64,000 bases of DNA from positions 27,548,440 to 27,612,439 of the forward strand of contig OX638132.1 of assembly GCA_951804985.1 (NCBI GenBank), read 5' to 3'. Of this stretch, positions 12,334-24,548 are shown piece after piece. A program made the position numbers and the translations under genes. The first letter of the stretch is position 1, and each line of letters opens with the position of its first letter. The notes under the pieces were generated by a model, which was given only the letters and a program-made list of their open reading frames with translations, was not told where the DNA came from and ran no database searches. The DNA is from Dryomyza anilis. Lineage: Eukaryota; Arthropoda; Insecta; Diptera; Dryomyzidae.

Positions 12334-13260
12334 AACTTCTTAGAAATGGACTCGTCCATAATCTTAAAAATGGCAATCGAAGTAGATTAAATAAAATGAC
12401 ATTTGAACATTTCACAGTATCACTTTCAGTGAACTTACAAAAGGGAACAAAAATTTAACAAAACACTATTCGAAGGTAATAAATTAGTTTAAATAGGACC
12501 TGATCATTACACAGAAGGCAGATTCTGGGTGGAATAAATTTAGGCAGAAAAGTGGCCAAACAATTGTATTGTGGAGTCCTTTCTTGACTGAAGATGTTGA
12601 CGTTTATAAAAATATTAGACAAGCATGTGGTGAAATACTCCGGGGGAAAAACCGTACCAAAAAATTAAAAAGTTTATTTTAATTCAAGTGCTAAATAATG
12701 AACGACAAAACGTACGTTTTAGTCGACTTTTCGCAACCTCATGGACAGGAATTTTATACTGCTGATTCATAAGGAAATGTTTACCAAAAATTTAAAACCA
12801 AGAAACAATCGAAAATTCCTAGACAGTTCCATATTTTGCGACCAATCTACAGTTGTTACAAAAGAAGTAAGTCTTTCATCATTACGGGCACAATAAACTT
12901 CAATATTTACATTAAAGAATTCTTTTGGAAGAGATTATGGTAAATCTGGAATGAACATGAAATGTCCAGATTAATTCAGCCTAACCTAGTCTCCTGCCTA
13001 ACCTCCTCCACTTCAGTTAAAAGGCCTTCAAGAGATACACAAGCAATAACGTCATATTGGTGCCTCGAATTACAAATCTACCAATTTGTCCAGTACTTAG
13101 TTTAATAGAAAGATACTGTACATTAGTCAAAAATTAAATGTAGGTTACACAGAAGGTCACCAAGATATTTAATATTTTAGGGAAAACAGGTTTGCAGCAT
13201 CCAGGAAGATGTCCTAAACTACCGAAAAGTTATTAACGAAGAGGGTGCCATAACAATAAA
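12334..13260 (+). mobile_element. Tc1-type transposon relic, copy 1
   Basis: Broken coding for a Tc1-like transposase: MNDKTYVLVDFSQPHGQEFY from 12,699, an in-frame TAA, then FHILRPIYSCYKRSK and, at about 13,050, NNVILVPRITN. It is about 70-80% similar by eye, inverted, to 18,650-19,830. No clean terminal repeats were identified. Lies in the 14.5-kb SNF4Agamma intron. Confidence 0.7.
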
Positions 13261-14458
13261 TACAATGTATTAAAAAAAAATATTAAATAAATATCTAAAT
13301 ATATACAATTAATCTGAATAAAATATGCGTTATAAAAATGATTTCACTATAAAAATCGAAACTGTGGTTTAGAAGATTTTTGTAATTTTGTGATGGATAG
13401 GGATTTGTGATGGGCAGGGATCTTACTCTTTAAATCCCTACCAGTAACTATGCTATAAGGTGATCATGACATTGTATATTATAATCGGACACTTATGAGG
13501 CTCACACAATGTAACCAGTCAGGGGCACGAATAGAAATCATACTAGGGTCATGATCAAAAACAGTTCAACCAGTTACTGGTTGTGACAAGGGAGTGCTTA
13601 TTATTCATCCTTCACGATTTTTGTTCTAAATTGTTTTAAAGCCAGCAGCTTCTTATGAAAATTAGAATCAATACCTCCTTAAAATATTTTCCATAAAATT
13701 TTGTGTAATGGGTGTTTTGTTTAGTATGGATATATGCGACATGTGTTCTGTCCTAACATATTGAAAAAAGTCGACTTTTGGTTAAGAATGTTTTAGACTA
13801 CACTGAAAATAAAAAGTTTCCTATAATTAATAGCAAATTTTAGCAAACTTTAACTAGTAATTATTGCATCATTTTATTTGACATGGCGAACAGTTTGCTC
13901 GAAAACTAGTGTGTACAAGAACGGATCGTGTCCCTGCTAAACATATCCCTAGCTAGTGTAGCAAAAATGCACTAGATGTGTTGTTCATAGTCACGAAACA
14001 TTTTTGCACGCTGCAGCTAATACGTCTTTAATTCGTAGACTGTTTTTTGAAAAACAATTGATTTAAAACTAATATTTCTTTCACGTAATAGTAATACACG
14101 CAAGAGTGCAATCATTAGTAAAATGTGATTGCACGAAGAATTTCAAATAAAATATAATGTGTAACTAAATAAAGTGAAAACTAAAATTTGCATTTGGTAG
14201 ACCTAGAGCCCGACAAATTAGTTTTTGCATTAAATACAAAAATATATATATTTTTTTGTTGTTTTTATGAATTGAGATTAACAGCAAAAAATTAGTTAAA
14301 ACAACTAAAATTCTGCTCGAATAGCTTAAAAAAAGTTCTTCAAACATTTTTAGCAAAGAAAGTTTGTTTCAGAAAGCATTTTTTGATATTTTAGCCACTT
14401 TTTTTCTACAGTTACAGCGTTTTTATTTTGAGTCATGTACAAAAGATTAAAATATCTA

Positions 14459-14780
14459 AAGGGTTTTTCAATAAGAGCGCTACAATAGTTTTTTTCAAGG
14501 GACGCTACAAAAGTAGAGCGACAGGGACAGCAAACGACGCCATATTTCTTGCCGCTCTTTTGACATTTCTCTTTAGTAAGGTTTTCCATTTCATGATGGA
14601 AAGATAAACGAACCAACAACGAGTCGAAATTATTAAAATTTACTACCGAAATTCGTATATTTTTCCTTCATGAAATGGCTAACCTTACTGAAGAGAAATG
14701 TCAAAAGAGCGGTAAGAAATATGGCGTCCGTTGCTGTCCCTGTCGCTCTACTTTTGCAGCGTCCCTGTTGGAAAACCCTT
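14459..14780. mobile_element. Foldback derivative of the rosa-like mariner
   Basis: This holds a 3'-end terminus of the 7.2-kb mariner (gggtttttcaataagagcg at 14,461), then a 5' terminus with the start of the transposase (to about 14,655), then the same 5' terminus inverted (about 14,660-14,780). The two arms can pair over roughly 110 bp. The left flank is TA; the right flank is CA. It is a MITE-like product with no coding capacity; ORFs across it are shadows. Confidence 0.82.
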
Positions 14781-15091
14781 CATTAGTTCTAAATATTTGT
14801 ATTAATTTTAAGATATTGTCTAAAAGTTCTCTGGGTCTAGTCGGTACAAATTCGATGTTTTGAACCAAACAATTAACACAACAACCAATGCATTGAGTGA
14901 CAAATCGTACAGCTGTTTCAGAAGCAGACAAGCCCCTTCAACAGCGATCTTTCTCTTCATATTCTTCATTTCAAGTATTCTATTTCAAATGAACACAATA
15001 AGAATTATGTGCATTGAAGAAAGAATTAAAAGCAAAAACTGCATAAACTCAACATTTTGCCGAAACAGTTGTAGCAATTTGTAACGTATAA

Positions 15092-15457
15092 ACAGAAAAA
15101 AATACTCGTAGTAAATATAGCAACCGATATTAATTGCATTTATTTAGCAATCCAACAATGAAATTCAGTAATTTAATGAAAACATTTGCTATTCTTCGTT
15201 AAATCAGCAATTCCGTTTGCTAATATGAATATTTGTACGTCAATGCAGCAAATTAATTGGTCGGCGCAGTTTCAGCAATTGTATTTGCTAAAACTGCGCC
15301 GACTAAATTATTTGCTGTATTGACGTACAAATATTCATATTAGCGAACTCAATTTCCTATATAACGAAGAATAGCAATAGTGAATTTTATTGCTGAATTG
15401 ATTAATGAATCCAATTAATATCGGTTGCTATTTTTTAGTCGATTATTTTTTCTGTGT
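15092..15457. mobile_element. Long-hairpin MITE (366 bp)
   Basis: A near-perfect palindrome centred near 15,283: gcgcagtttcagcaatt meets its inverse aaactgcgccgac. The outer ends are ACAGAAAAAAATA and its inverse. A one-arm relative lies at 24,383-24,548. Confidence 0.82.
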
Positions 15458-16679
15458 AGGCTGCAGAGTTTTCTTTGACAAAATTTTGAGTTGATGCAAT
15501 TTTTGCACTTGCGAATTATGCTGAGAATGACGCAGCGCACCGGGCGTTCAGTTTAAAGATTTTTTAATAATATAAAAATATTCGGATTTTGCTCTATAGA
15601 GTCCATTAGTTTACTAACTACTTTCTATAGTCTAGTCTAGTCGAGTTGACGATTCTATTACAAATCCATTATTTAGTTCATTTATTAATAGTCTGCCTCC
15701 CACACACCTGAATTTCCAACTTAAATCTTTGCGGTCACCCCCTTAAGTTGTCTCTATATAGTACGTGTTCTCAAACAGAAATGTGGGAAAATACGCTCTG
15801 AGATTTTTTTTTTATTTATTTATTTGTTTTTTTTTTAATTTTGTTTTTCTCGCCAAGTTGAATTTTCATTTTTTTCTCGAAATAAGCCAAGAGCAACGTT
15901 CCGTCAGTTTGTGATAAAAATTCGAGACGTTAAGAACGGAAAAATTTATATAAAATACTACACGGCGGTGAATCGCGTTAACAACAAATCAAAAATAAAC
16001 TATTTACTGCGAACGAAAACGAAACTATGAAAATGTTTTAAGACATCAACGAACATTTATATTATTTGTTTGTTTAATTATTTTAAAATTATGTGCATTG
16101 ATGAAACGAAAAAGTATTTAAATTTAAATTAATTAATAATTATGCTGCGAGTTAAAAATAAACCACACGCGATGTAATCGATGATTAACAGCGGCATCTG
16201 TATTTTAGAAAATTTGCTAAATTGTTGTGTTTTTAAGAAATAAATAAAACAAATTAACCTTCAACCTGCAACAACGTTAAAAATAAAACAAAGAACCAAA
16301 AAAAAAACGCGACAAAAATAAAATAAAAATAAAATGAAAATTGAACATACAATGTTTATTTAAATACAGTTGATACAAAAATTAATCTGATAGTAAACAA
16401 ATTCGATAGCAAAATTTTATTATTGATTGATTAAGTGAAATAAATTAAATAATCTAAGTATACAAAACACCATATCGTCGATCTTGAATAATACTAAGTA
16501 TAAAAATAATAGCAGTTAAAATCATATTTTATAAAAACAACGTAAAAAGGCTACATTTAACAGGCTAAAGTAGAGTATTGTACCCGTCTTTAATGTTAGG
16601 TACAAGACAGAGTTCAATCACTGGAAACAATCAGGGGACACGTCATGGGCATTTCCTGGAGTTCCGGACGGGAAAACTT

Positions 16680-17190
16680 TAATATCTCGAATTCAAATTA
16701 ATGAATTTAAATGATTTCAAGTAGTATTCAATATGACTAAACAATTGCAAAAAATTAGAGAAATCTATACGGTAGCTCAAAAGTTATAAATTAAATAGAT
16801 GTCATTCCGGACGGGAAAAAATGGAAGTGCATGTCGATGTTCATATGTCAAAAATTCAGCAAATTTTGCGTATAAATTATTTTTTTGAATTATTTTAAAA
16901 AATAGCTGAAATCATGTGCTTTCTTTTTGTACTTATACTTTGTTCCTAAAATTTAAAGTTATTTCATAATAAATCACAGAAAAATTCCAGGACGCGACAA
17001 AAAATTCCGTATAGAAATTTTCAGTACGTTTTTTATTCTAGAAATACTTTTTGCGTACAAATTATTTTTTTGGATAATTTAGAAAGATTGCTGGGATAAT
17101 TTACTTTATTTTTGTAATTCACTTTGTTCTTAAAGTTTACACTTATTTCGTAATAAATCGTAGAATAATTACGGACGTCCCGTATGAAGT
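16680..17190. repeat. About 185-bp tandem repeat, 2-3 diverged units
   Basis: Units start gcgtataaattattttttt (16,868) and gcgtacaaattattttttt (17,053). Both continue with tactttgttc-type and aataaatcrtagaa-type blocks and end near cgggacg/ggacgtccc. A more diverged unit precedes them. Satellite-like in size. Confidence 0.65.
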
Positions 17191-17413
17191 TGTGCAAAAC
17201 GATTTTTAGCTCAAAATAATTTTGGATATGACAATATTAATAATCATTATTACGAAATGAAAAGTAATGTACTACTCAAATTTCAATTTTTTTTTTGTAC
17301 TACTTACTATTTTTTGATATTTTTTATACTGGTACTTATTGGTACTCAAAGTTTGAAAATGTCGAGGAAATTCAAATTTAGGAATAGAGGATTTAAAAAA
17401 AATATTAGTTTAA

Positions 17414-18265
17414 CCCTTTAAAGCCTGACTTTTTTTTTAGCTGAAAAAAATTGTTGTTATAGAACTCGCGATTCTGGACAACGTTTGTTCTACGACTTTG
17501 CTCAAAGGTGTTACTTACTTTAACCAGATCAATGATACCTCGTTAGTTCCTTGCGGAACCACTGGGCACCCGGACTTCAAAATTGAAAAAGTGCATTTTG
17601 TACTTACAAATTTTTAAAGCAAAAGTCAAGAAATTTTATTATGAAAAATCGTGGAAAATGGAAAAAAAAGTATAAAAGTATGAATATTTGTTGTTTGTTT
17701 TGATGAAACAGTTCTTTTTTTATGGATTCATTCCGGCCATTGTTGATGTCATATTCACGCCATTAATTTCCAAGCACTTATTCTGTTCGAAAATCAGGAA
17801 TTCTGTTGTTTGTAAACAACAAACTTAAAAAAAACATAAAAAAATTTATTCTATAGAATTTCACATATGCTCAATTTTGAACTACCGGTGCCTAAAGGTT
17901 CCGCAATTCGAAAAACTCCACTAAAATAAAAAATTGCATTTATTTCAAACACTCAGAATAGCTTCTAGATACTACAGCAATCACGACAATATTTTTTTTT
18001 GGCTTCGATTTCGACAAATTCACCACAATAATATTTTTTTGAAAGTACGCAATTTTTGCAAAAGTTAATTTTCTTGAGGTTGGTTGCCCTTATTTGACAT
18101 ACAGCCGGCTAATGAAGTTTGTTTCAAACGGGAAGCGGCGCAAACGGTGGCGCTTGGATCAATAAATATTTTAAAAGTCGAAGCGGGAAGATTAAATAAA
18201 ATTCGTTGAACAAAGTTTAGATTTTCATCCGTTGGTTCCTGGTGGAACCAGTGGGCATTTAAGGG
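17414..18265. mobile_element. piggyBac-like non-autonomous element (TTAA)
   Basis: An 852-bp segment flanked by TTAA at 17,410-17,413 and 18,266-18,269, with inverted ends CCCTTTAAAGCC and CCCTTAAATGCC. The subterminal blocks gcggaaccactgggcac (17,555) and tggaaccagtgggca (18,243) are also inverted. TTAA duplication and CCCT ends are the mark of the piggyBac superfamily. No transposase frame is present. Confidence 0.75.
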
Positions 18266-18469
18266 TTAAGAGTATTTTTTATAGGTTAGAGTTAACGGAG
18301 TAGAATTTTCTATTCAGATTTTTAGATTTGCTTATTTAAGATTCCAATTTCCACCATTATTTCAAAGTTTTGAGCATTTTGAATTTTTCGCTCGTGGTTG
18401 ACGTTTTTCTGGAAATACCCACATGGGAATCGTGTACGACATTTTCATACAAATGTCCGTTTGTTCTTG

Positions 18470-18610
18470 TGTGACTAATTAAGCGACATTGTCGCCCAGA
18501 TTCTCGTTGACGACACCGTCCATGAGATTGTCGACAACGAATATATGGGTGATATTGTCGTAAAGCTCATCGTTGACGACAACTTTAGCGACACTGTCGC
18601 GGAAATTATC
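18470..18610. repeat. Degenerate TTGTCG-rich repeat
   Basis: Blocks such as gcgacattgtcgc, ctcgttgacgacacc, tcatcgttgacgacaact and gcgacactgtcgc recur about 55-100 bp apart. Origin unknown. Confidence 0.45.
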
Positions 18611-18649
18611 TTCGACTAATATTAGGACACCTTCCTGGTTGCTGCAGAC

Positions 18650-19830
18650 CTCTTTTCCCTGAAATATTAATTATCATTGGTTACCTTCTTTGTTACATGT
18701 ATTTTATTTTTGTCTAATGCCCAGTACTTTTCAATTGTCCTAAGTTCTGGACAAATTGGAGGATTTGTAATTCGAGGCACCAATATGACGTTATTGCTTG
18801 TGTATCACTTGAGGTCGTTTTACTGTATGGGAGGAGGTTAGGCTAGAGAGTAGGTTGGGCCAAATTAATGTAGACACTTCCTTTTCATAACAGAATGGCA
18901 GTAATCTCTTCCCCAAGAATTCTTTAATGTAAATAATGCAGTGATGCTGAAAGTCTTACTTCTTTTGTAACAACTGCAGATTTGTCGCAAAATTAGGAAA
19001 AATGTATAGAAATTTTCGATTGCGTCTTGGTCCACATTTCCTTATGAATCTGCAGTATACAATTCCTGTCTATGAGGTTGCCAAAAGTCGGCTAAGACGA
19101 CGTACGTTTTGTCATTCATTATGTAGCACTTGAATTTTTCAAAAAAAAAATACCGTTTAATCTTTTGCTATAATTTTTCTCCTAATGTACTTCACCACAT
19201 TCTTGTCTGGTATTTTTATAGCCGTCAACATCTACAGTCCATCTTTTTTTGATCCTACGAACAAATGACTCCAAACAATACAAATGTTTGGCCACTTTTC
19301 TGCCTAAAATATAAGGATTTTCTTGTCTCAGATCCTCCTTATTTCTCCCAGAACCTGCCTTTTGTGTAATCGGCCGAGCTCTCACACCATTTTGAGCTGT
19401 GCGTGTTATATTTGTTCTCAAAGTGGTGGGACTTACAGTTTATTGCCGAATCCGAACAGCGGGTGAGAGCTATTTATAGGCAATGGTTTTACTCTCGTAG
19501 GTTTGCCATTTACTGATGAGAGGTAGCGCGGTATAGAAAAATGTTTCTATGAAAAGATTTTGTTAGCCCCAGTCCAGTCTTGAACCGGGAGCCCTTTGGG
19601 TTCGCAGTCCAACGCACTAACTACTGAGCTACCGCGGCTATCGGTATCAGGTCCTATTTAAACTAATGTATTACCTTCGAAATTTTTAGTTCCCGAGCAT
19701 TTTTTGGAAGTTCACTTAAAGTGATACTGAGAAATGTTTAAATTTCATTTTCTTATGTCCACTGGATTGCCATTTTTAAGATTATGGACGAGTCCACTTC
19801 TTGGGAGGTACAAATATCATTTTTTTACAT
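18650..19830 (-). mobile_element. Tc1-type transposon relic, copy 2, split by a SINE
   Basis: On the minus strand, NNVILVPRITNPPICPELR is followed by TIEKYWALDKNK, the third catalytic block of Tc1-type transposases (P-ELRPIEKYW). The sequence matches copy 1 in inverse orientation on both sides of a tRNA-SINE at 19,371-19,639, which must have inserted later. Multiple stops make it non-functional. Confidence 0.75.
19371..19639 (-). mobile_element. tRNA-derived SINE, family 1, copy 3
   Basis: Minus copy with the head at the right (tagctaccgcgg inverse) and a 3' end lacking the last 35 bp. Inserted in the Tc1-type relic; flanking ATCGG on both sides may be a short target duplication. Confidence 0.85.
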
Positions 19831-20839
19831 TCAATCCACAGCCTACTACATACAATTTATTCACTTTTTATGATTTTTAAAAAGATACAGAAAATAACGT
19901 GATGGGCAATTTTTTCGCACGCAGTGCTTATGAATTTATGGCGCTTTAATTTCAACACTATTTAAATTTGAAAAAACATTCGTTCTTTGTAATATATTTT
20001 TGTCAGTATAGTGTCGTATATTTTTTGTTTAAATTTCTCATACGTTCTTTACGAATCTATTGATTGATCATTTTTGATTAAATTATTTAGTTATCGACAG
20101 CTGCCGTCTACCACAATTCTGTTACCAATCGTTATCGATTTACTTATCGATCTCAGCTCATTTTTCAAAGGAAAAACCAACGGTGCTAATAAACGCCAAA
20201 CTAATTTTAATTGTTTGCAATATCTAAAAATTATTTACCTGATGGCCGGCCGGCCTCTATTTGCAGCATCTGGCAAAATTATACAATGATTGCCAACAAA
20301 TTAATTATTTTGTGTATATGCAATTTTAATTTAATTTAATGTTTTTTTTTTTTGTTGTCTGCGTTCTAAAGATATTTTGTGAAAATACATTGAGCTGTTT
20401 GTTTATTTATCGTAGCTAGTAGATAATTTGTTATTTTGAAATGGGCGTGATTATTGGGAGAATTTTGGGATTTATTCATTTTCTATATTTTACTACCGAA
20501 ATAAACCATATTCCGTATATCATATGTTGCGACTAATACAGAAGAATTTCTTTGAAAATGCATTAATTTTAAAATGACAGACTATTTTTAAATGTTTTTA
20601 TTTATTTAGAGTCTAAAGTAAATGTGCAAAATGCCGTCACCTTAAGGAAATTAAATATTTGAAAAAAAGTAATTGACTTATTATTATTCCAAATCGTCTT
20701 TATTTTTATCAGTTCAAAAATAACTTTCGACAACTTCCAACATCATGAAATTTACGTAATTCCATAAGTTGTACAACAATTCGCGTAAAGACAGATCTAT
20801 GTGATTTAATAACCTAAAAATCTACTTCTTTGAATTAGC

Positions 20840-21509
20840 TAGGGTTGTGCGATTGATTAATCAATTAATTGAAATTTTTAAAAATCATAATCCAAATTAT
20901 TTGATTATTCAAGTTTTCTGATAAATCAAGTGCTGATTAATTTATTAAACATAATTTAATTAAAAAAGATACATTTATATTTTACAACATTTTAAAATTG
21001 GTCAACTTGTATGTGTTTTTAAAATGATAAAAATAAAATAAATATAATGTGTAAAATGTTTAAAACCAAGGTAGTCGCGGTAGCTCAGTGGTTGGAGCGT
21101 TGGACGGCGAGCCGAAAGGTCCCCGTTTCAAGCCTGGACTGGGGCTAACAACATCTTTTCATAGAAATATTAAATAGCAAACCTACGAGAGTAAAACCAT
21201 TTCCTATGAAAAGCTTTCACCCGCCGTTCGGATTCGGCAATAAACTGTAGGTCCCACCACTTTGAGTACAAATATAAAACGCACAGCTCAAAATGGTGAA
21301 GAACTCGGCCTAAGTTCTTATAGGACTGTAGTGCCAAATTATTATATATAATGTAGAAAAGTATTTTAACAAAAGTCAAATTATCTAAAATGCTGATCAA
21401 TCAATTAATCAGAAATTGTATTAATCAGAATTCAGTTAAACTTATCAATGTTATCTTTATTATTTAATTAATCAAATAGTTTGATTAATCGTTTGTGCAA
21501 TTAACTCTA
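20840..21509. mobile_element. Inverted-repeat MITE with nested SINE
   Basis: The ends TAGGGTTGTGCGATTGATTA and, reversed at the right, TAGAGTTAATTGCACAAACG share TAGRGTT and GATTAATCAA. A tRNA-SINE occupies 21,071-21,343. TAGRG ends suggest a hAT-type MITE, but no target duplication was seen. Confidence 0.55.
21071..21343 (+). mobile_element. tRNA-derived SINE, family 1, copy 4
   Basis: Head gtagctcagtggttgg, a body with a small internal deletion after tttcatagaaat, and the end gccaaattattat. Nested in the MITE at 20,840-21,509. Confidence 0.86.
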
Positions 21510-22105
21510 CTTATAAGTCAAAACAAACGAAATTCAATAAAAATATGTAAAATTAAAATTGACACAATAATCCAAATTAATATATATTTTTCGCAGTGTC
21601 CGTATCCCAAACCTAATAGAAATTCGTCGGTCTTGTTTGAATGTTACAGTTTTAAATTTACAGTTTGAACATAACAGTTTGAAAGTATTGCAGTTTTCTT
21701 ACAGTTTTTTATTTTGTTCCCAGAAGTATGCAACATTCTACATAAGTGAATTTAATGTTTAAAAGTTGTTCATTTCTCACAAGAAGAATTTTACGTTAAC
21801 ATAAATTCCGAGTGGAAATTTAGTTCAGAATGTTATCATCGAACAGTGGATCGAATGCGCGCATTTGGGCCGAAACAAAAATATCATCAATTTGAAATTT
21901 TTTTGTGCCATCATAAAATAGACATGCCAATGAATAGAAAACAATTAAATGAATTAATTTATATGAATTATTTTCAACTGGATATATTCACTTTAAAAAA
22001 TTACTAAAAATTTTAATTATTAATTTCGACATATAAACTTGGGCCCAGAACGCGACGGAGAGGTAAAAAACCGATTTGAAAAAGTGTCTTTTTCAAAAAT
22101 TTATG

Positions 22106-23209
22106 GTAACGCCCCTTAGGATGCATGGCCTTTATGGAAAAGTATATATATTCTTGATCAGCATCACGACCCGAGTCCGTTTAGCCATGTCAGTCTGTTT
22201 GTCTATCCGTCTGTCTCACGGTAACTTGAGAAATACTAGTCGGAATCCGATGAAATTTTGTTCCAATATGTTTTACCAAAAGAATGGTTTTGAGTACGGA
22301 AATTAGCCAAATCGGTCAACGGTCACGCCCACGTTCCATACAAGATATTTTTATATAACTGTTTAAGGAACCTATAACTCGAAAAGTACTAAAGATACAA
22401 TTACAAAATTTAAAACGTATTGTTAGAATTTACTTAAAAATATTTGTTCCAAAAATGGGCGTGATGCTCTCATTCACATTATTTTACATTATTTCCGGGT
22501 TTTTATAGTGAAAATTTGAGTCGTATTTCACATTTTGTTCAATAATTCCCTAATTAATGAACAACGAGTTGGGAAAGTTAGGTCACATGGGTCGGATTTT
22601 TATAGTCGGTCGGGCCCGACTATGGAATACCCTACACCTTTGGTGGAGATATTAATGTGGGATATTTAATTGTATACCTTAATTTTAAAGTTTTTAATTA
22701 TGCTGAACCTCCCCACCCTCAGAATATTATTCATAAATCAGAAATGTACGTCTTATATCCTCATAAATGAAAAAATTTATATAAAAGTATAAACAACTAA
22801 AAAAAAAAATTGAAAAATATAATTGGGCGGACCACGCCTATATTTAAAATTTTGAAAGGCTAATATTTCATAGATTTGATTTTAATAATTTACGGATCAA
22901 ATTTCCACTATGAAAACCCGGAAAATAATGAAAAAAAAAAGTGGGCGGATCACGCCCATTTTTGGACCACATATTTATAGGTGAATTATAACAATACCTT
23001 TTAAATTGTATACCTATACCTTGAATTCTTTTCGAGTTATTAGTTCCGAAAGAGTTATATAAAAGTGACTTGTATGGGAGGTGGGCGTGTCCGTTGACGG
23101 ATTTGGCTCATTTTCAAACTCAGTTTCTACTTTTGGCTAAAATATATTGAGTCGAAATTTCATCGCATTCTGATCAGTATTTCTCAAGTTATTCTGTATT
23201 CGGACAGCA

Positions 23210-23273
<64 letters not shown>

Positions 23274-23361
23274 GGACATGGCTAAACGGACTCGGGTAGT
23301 GATGCTGATCAAGAATATATATACTTTTCCATACCGGACACGACTCCTAAGGGGCGTTACA
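22106..23361. mobile_element. Inverted-repeat element with GACA microsatellite
   Basis: The arms (about 22,106-22,640 and 22,830-23,361) are inverted copies. Both hold taacgccccttagg at the outer ends, then atattcttgatcagcat, and gggcgtgatc-type blocks nearer the middle. The right arm carries a (GACA)n run. A frame across each arm is a shadow. This type of sequence is common in fly genomes, but I cannot name the family. Confidence 0.65.
23213..23276. repeat. (GACA)n microsatellite
   Basis: About 15 tetranucleotide units of cagacaga, bounded by cgga on both sides; the left arm of the same inverted repeat has only a few units (gtctgtctcac). Confidence 0.95.
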
Positions 23362-24382
23362 ATATATGCACAAAAATGTATAAAAATGTAACTGATTATG
23401 CCAAAAATAAGAGAATTATATAACTTAATATAATTCAATGATATTTTGTTGAAAAACTAGGAATTTCTATTTTTTTTAAATATATTTTTCATATCAATAA
23501 ATCAGTGAACTTTGCTTTCAATTACATGTAGGGTACTCATTGACCAAGTTTAAAACTAAAATATATATAATTCCTGAAATGTGTAGTTTTCAAAACAATT
23601 TTTCTTTTTTCTCTGTTCAGGCAGCCCGAATTCAAATCAGGCAATGATCAGGGGTTTTCATCAGGGCCTGATTCAAAACGTGACGCTATTCGTTGCTATC
23701 CTTATCAGGTTGCCTTGTTAGGCATTCTGATCCTAAACTTATATAATTCAATGTATATTATCAAAATGTACTTATCAAACAAAAAATAATTTTGTGAACA
23801 TTGCAATATCTTTCGCAATGACAAAAGGCAACGCTTTGAGTCTAAAAGATAACTTTCAAATTTTTAAAAATGTTGAGAATTTGTATTGCCTTTGCAGTTG
23901 AGTTTAACATTTATTTATTAGAATATTTTATTTAATTAGAATAATGTTGAAACCCAATCTTATAATGGGTTTTTAATAACATCAGGCTAACCTTAACCAA
24001 TTTTGCACTCGGAATGTTAAATACATTTGTCACACATTGAGGGCAAAAAATTTAATAAATAAAAACTCATTTTATGATAAACGTTATTTCTTACAACAAA
24101 CGTATAAACTTTTACGAGCAAAGTTGGAGCACGTTGTAAATGAAAATCTTTTGCCGCAAACGATCTGTAAACGTGTAGTTTTTTCATTGAATGTACACAA
24201 GGTAAAAACGGTTAAATTAAATTGCAAAATTATAACTTAATTTGATATTCAATTTTGAAATAAAAATTAGCTGCTACTTTTATACCCTACACTTGGCATC
24301 CAATCGGCAAACAATTGTGAGGCACATTTGTAGAAACTCGTCATGTTCCAATATTATATCATTACCATATCATTGTATCCTA

Positions 24383-24548
24383 CACAGAAAAATACATCTT
24401 TATTCATTCCAGCAAAGAAATTCAGTAAATTACCGAAAACATTTGCTATTCGTCGTTAAATCAGCAATTGCGTTTGCTAATATGAATACTTGTACGTTAA
24501 TGCTGCAAATGAGTTAGTTGGCGCAGTTTTAACAAATACAATTGCGAA
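24383..24548. repeat. Single arm of the 15.1-kb hairpin MITE family
   Basis: It shares cagaaaaata, attcagtaaattaccgaaaa, catttgctattc and gttggcgcagtttt with the arm at 15,092-15,280. The second arm is missing. Confidence 0.7.

Noticed and set aside
23184..23438. Minus-strand ORF with repeated CLSV
   Set aside because: Translation of the GACA microsatellite.
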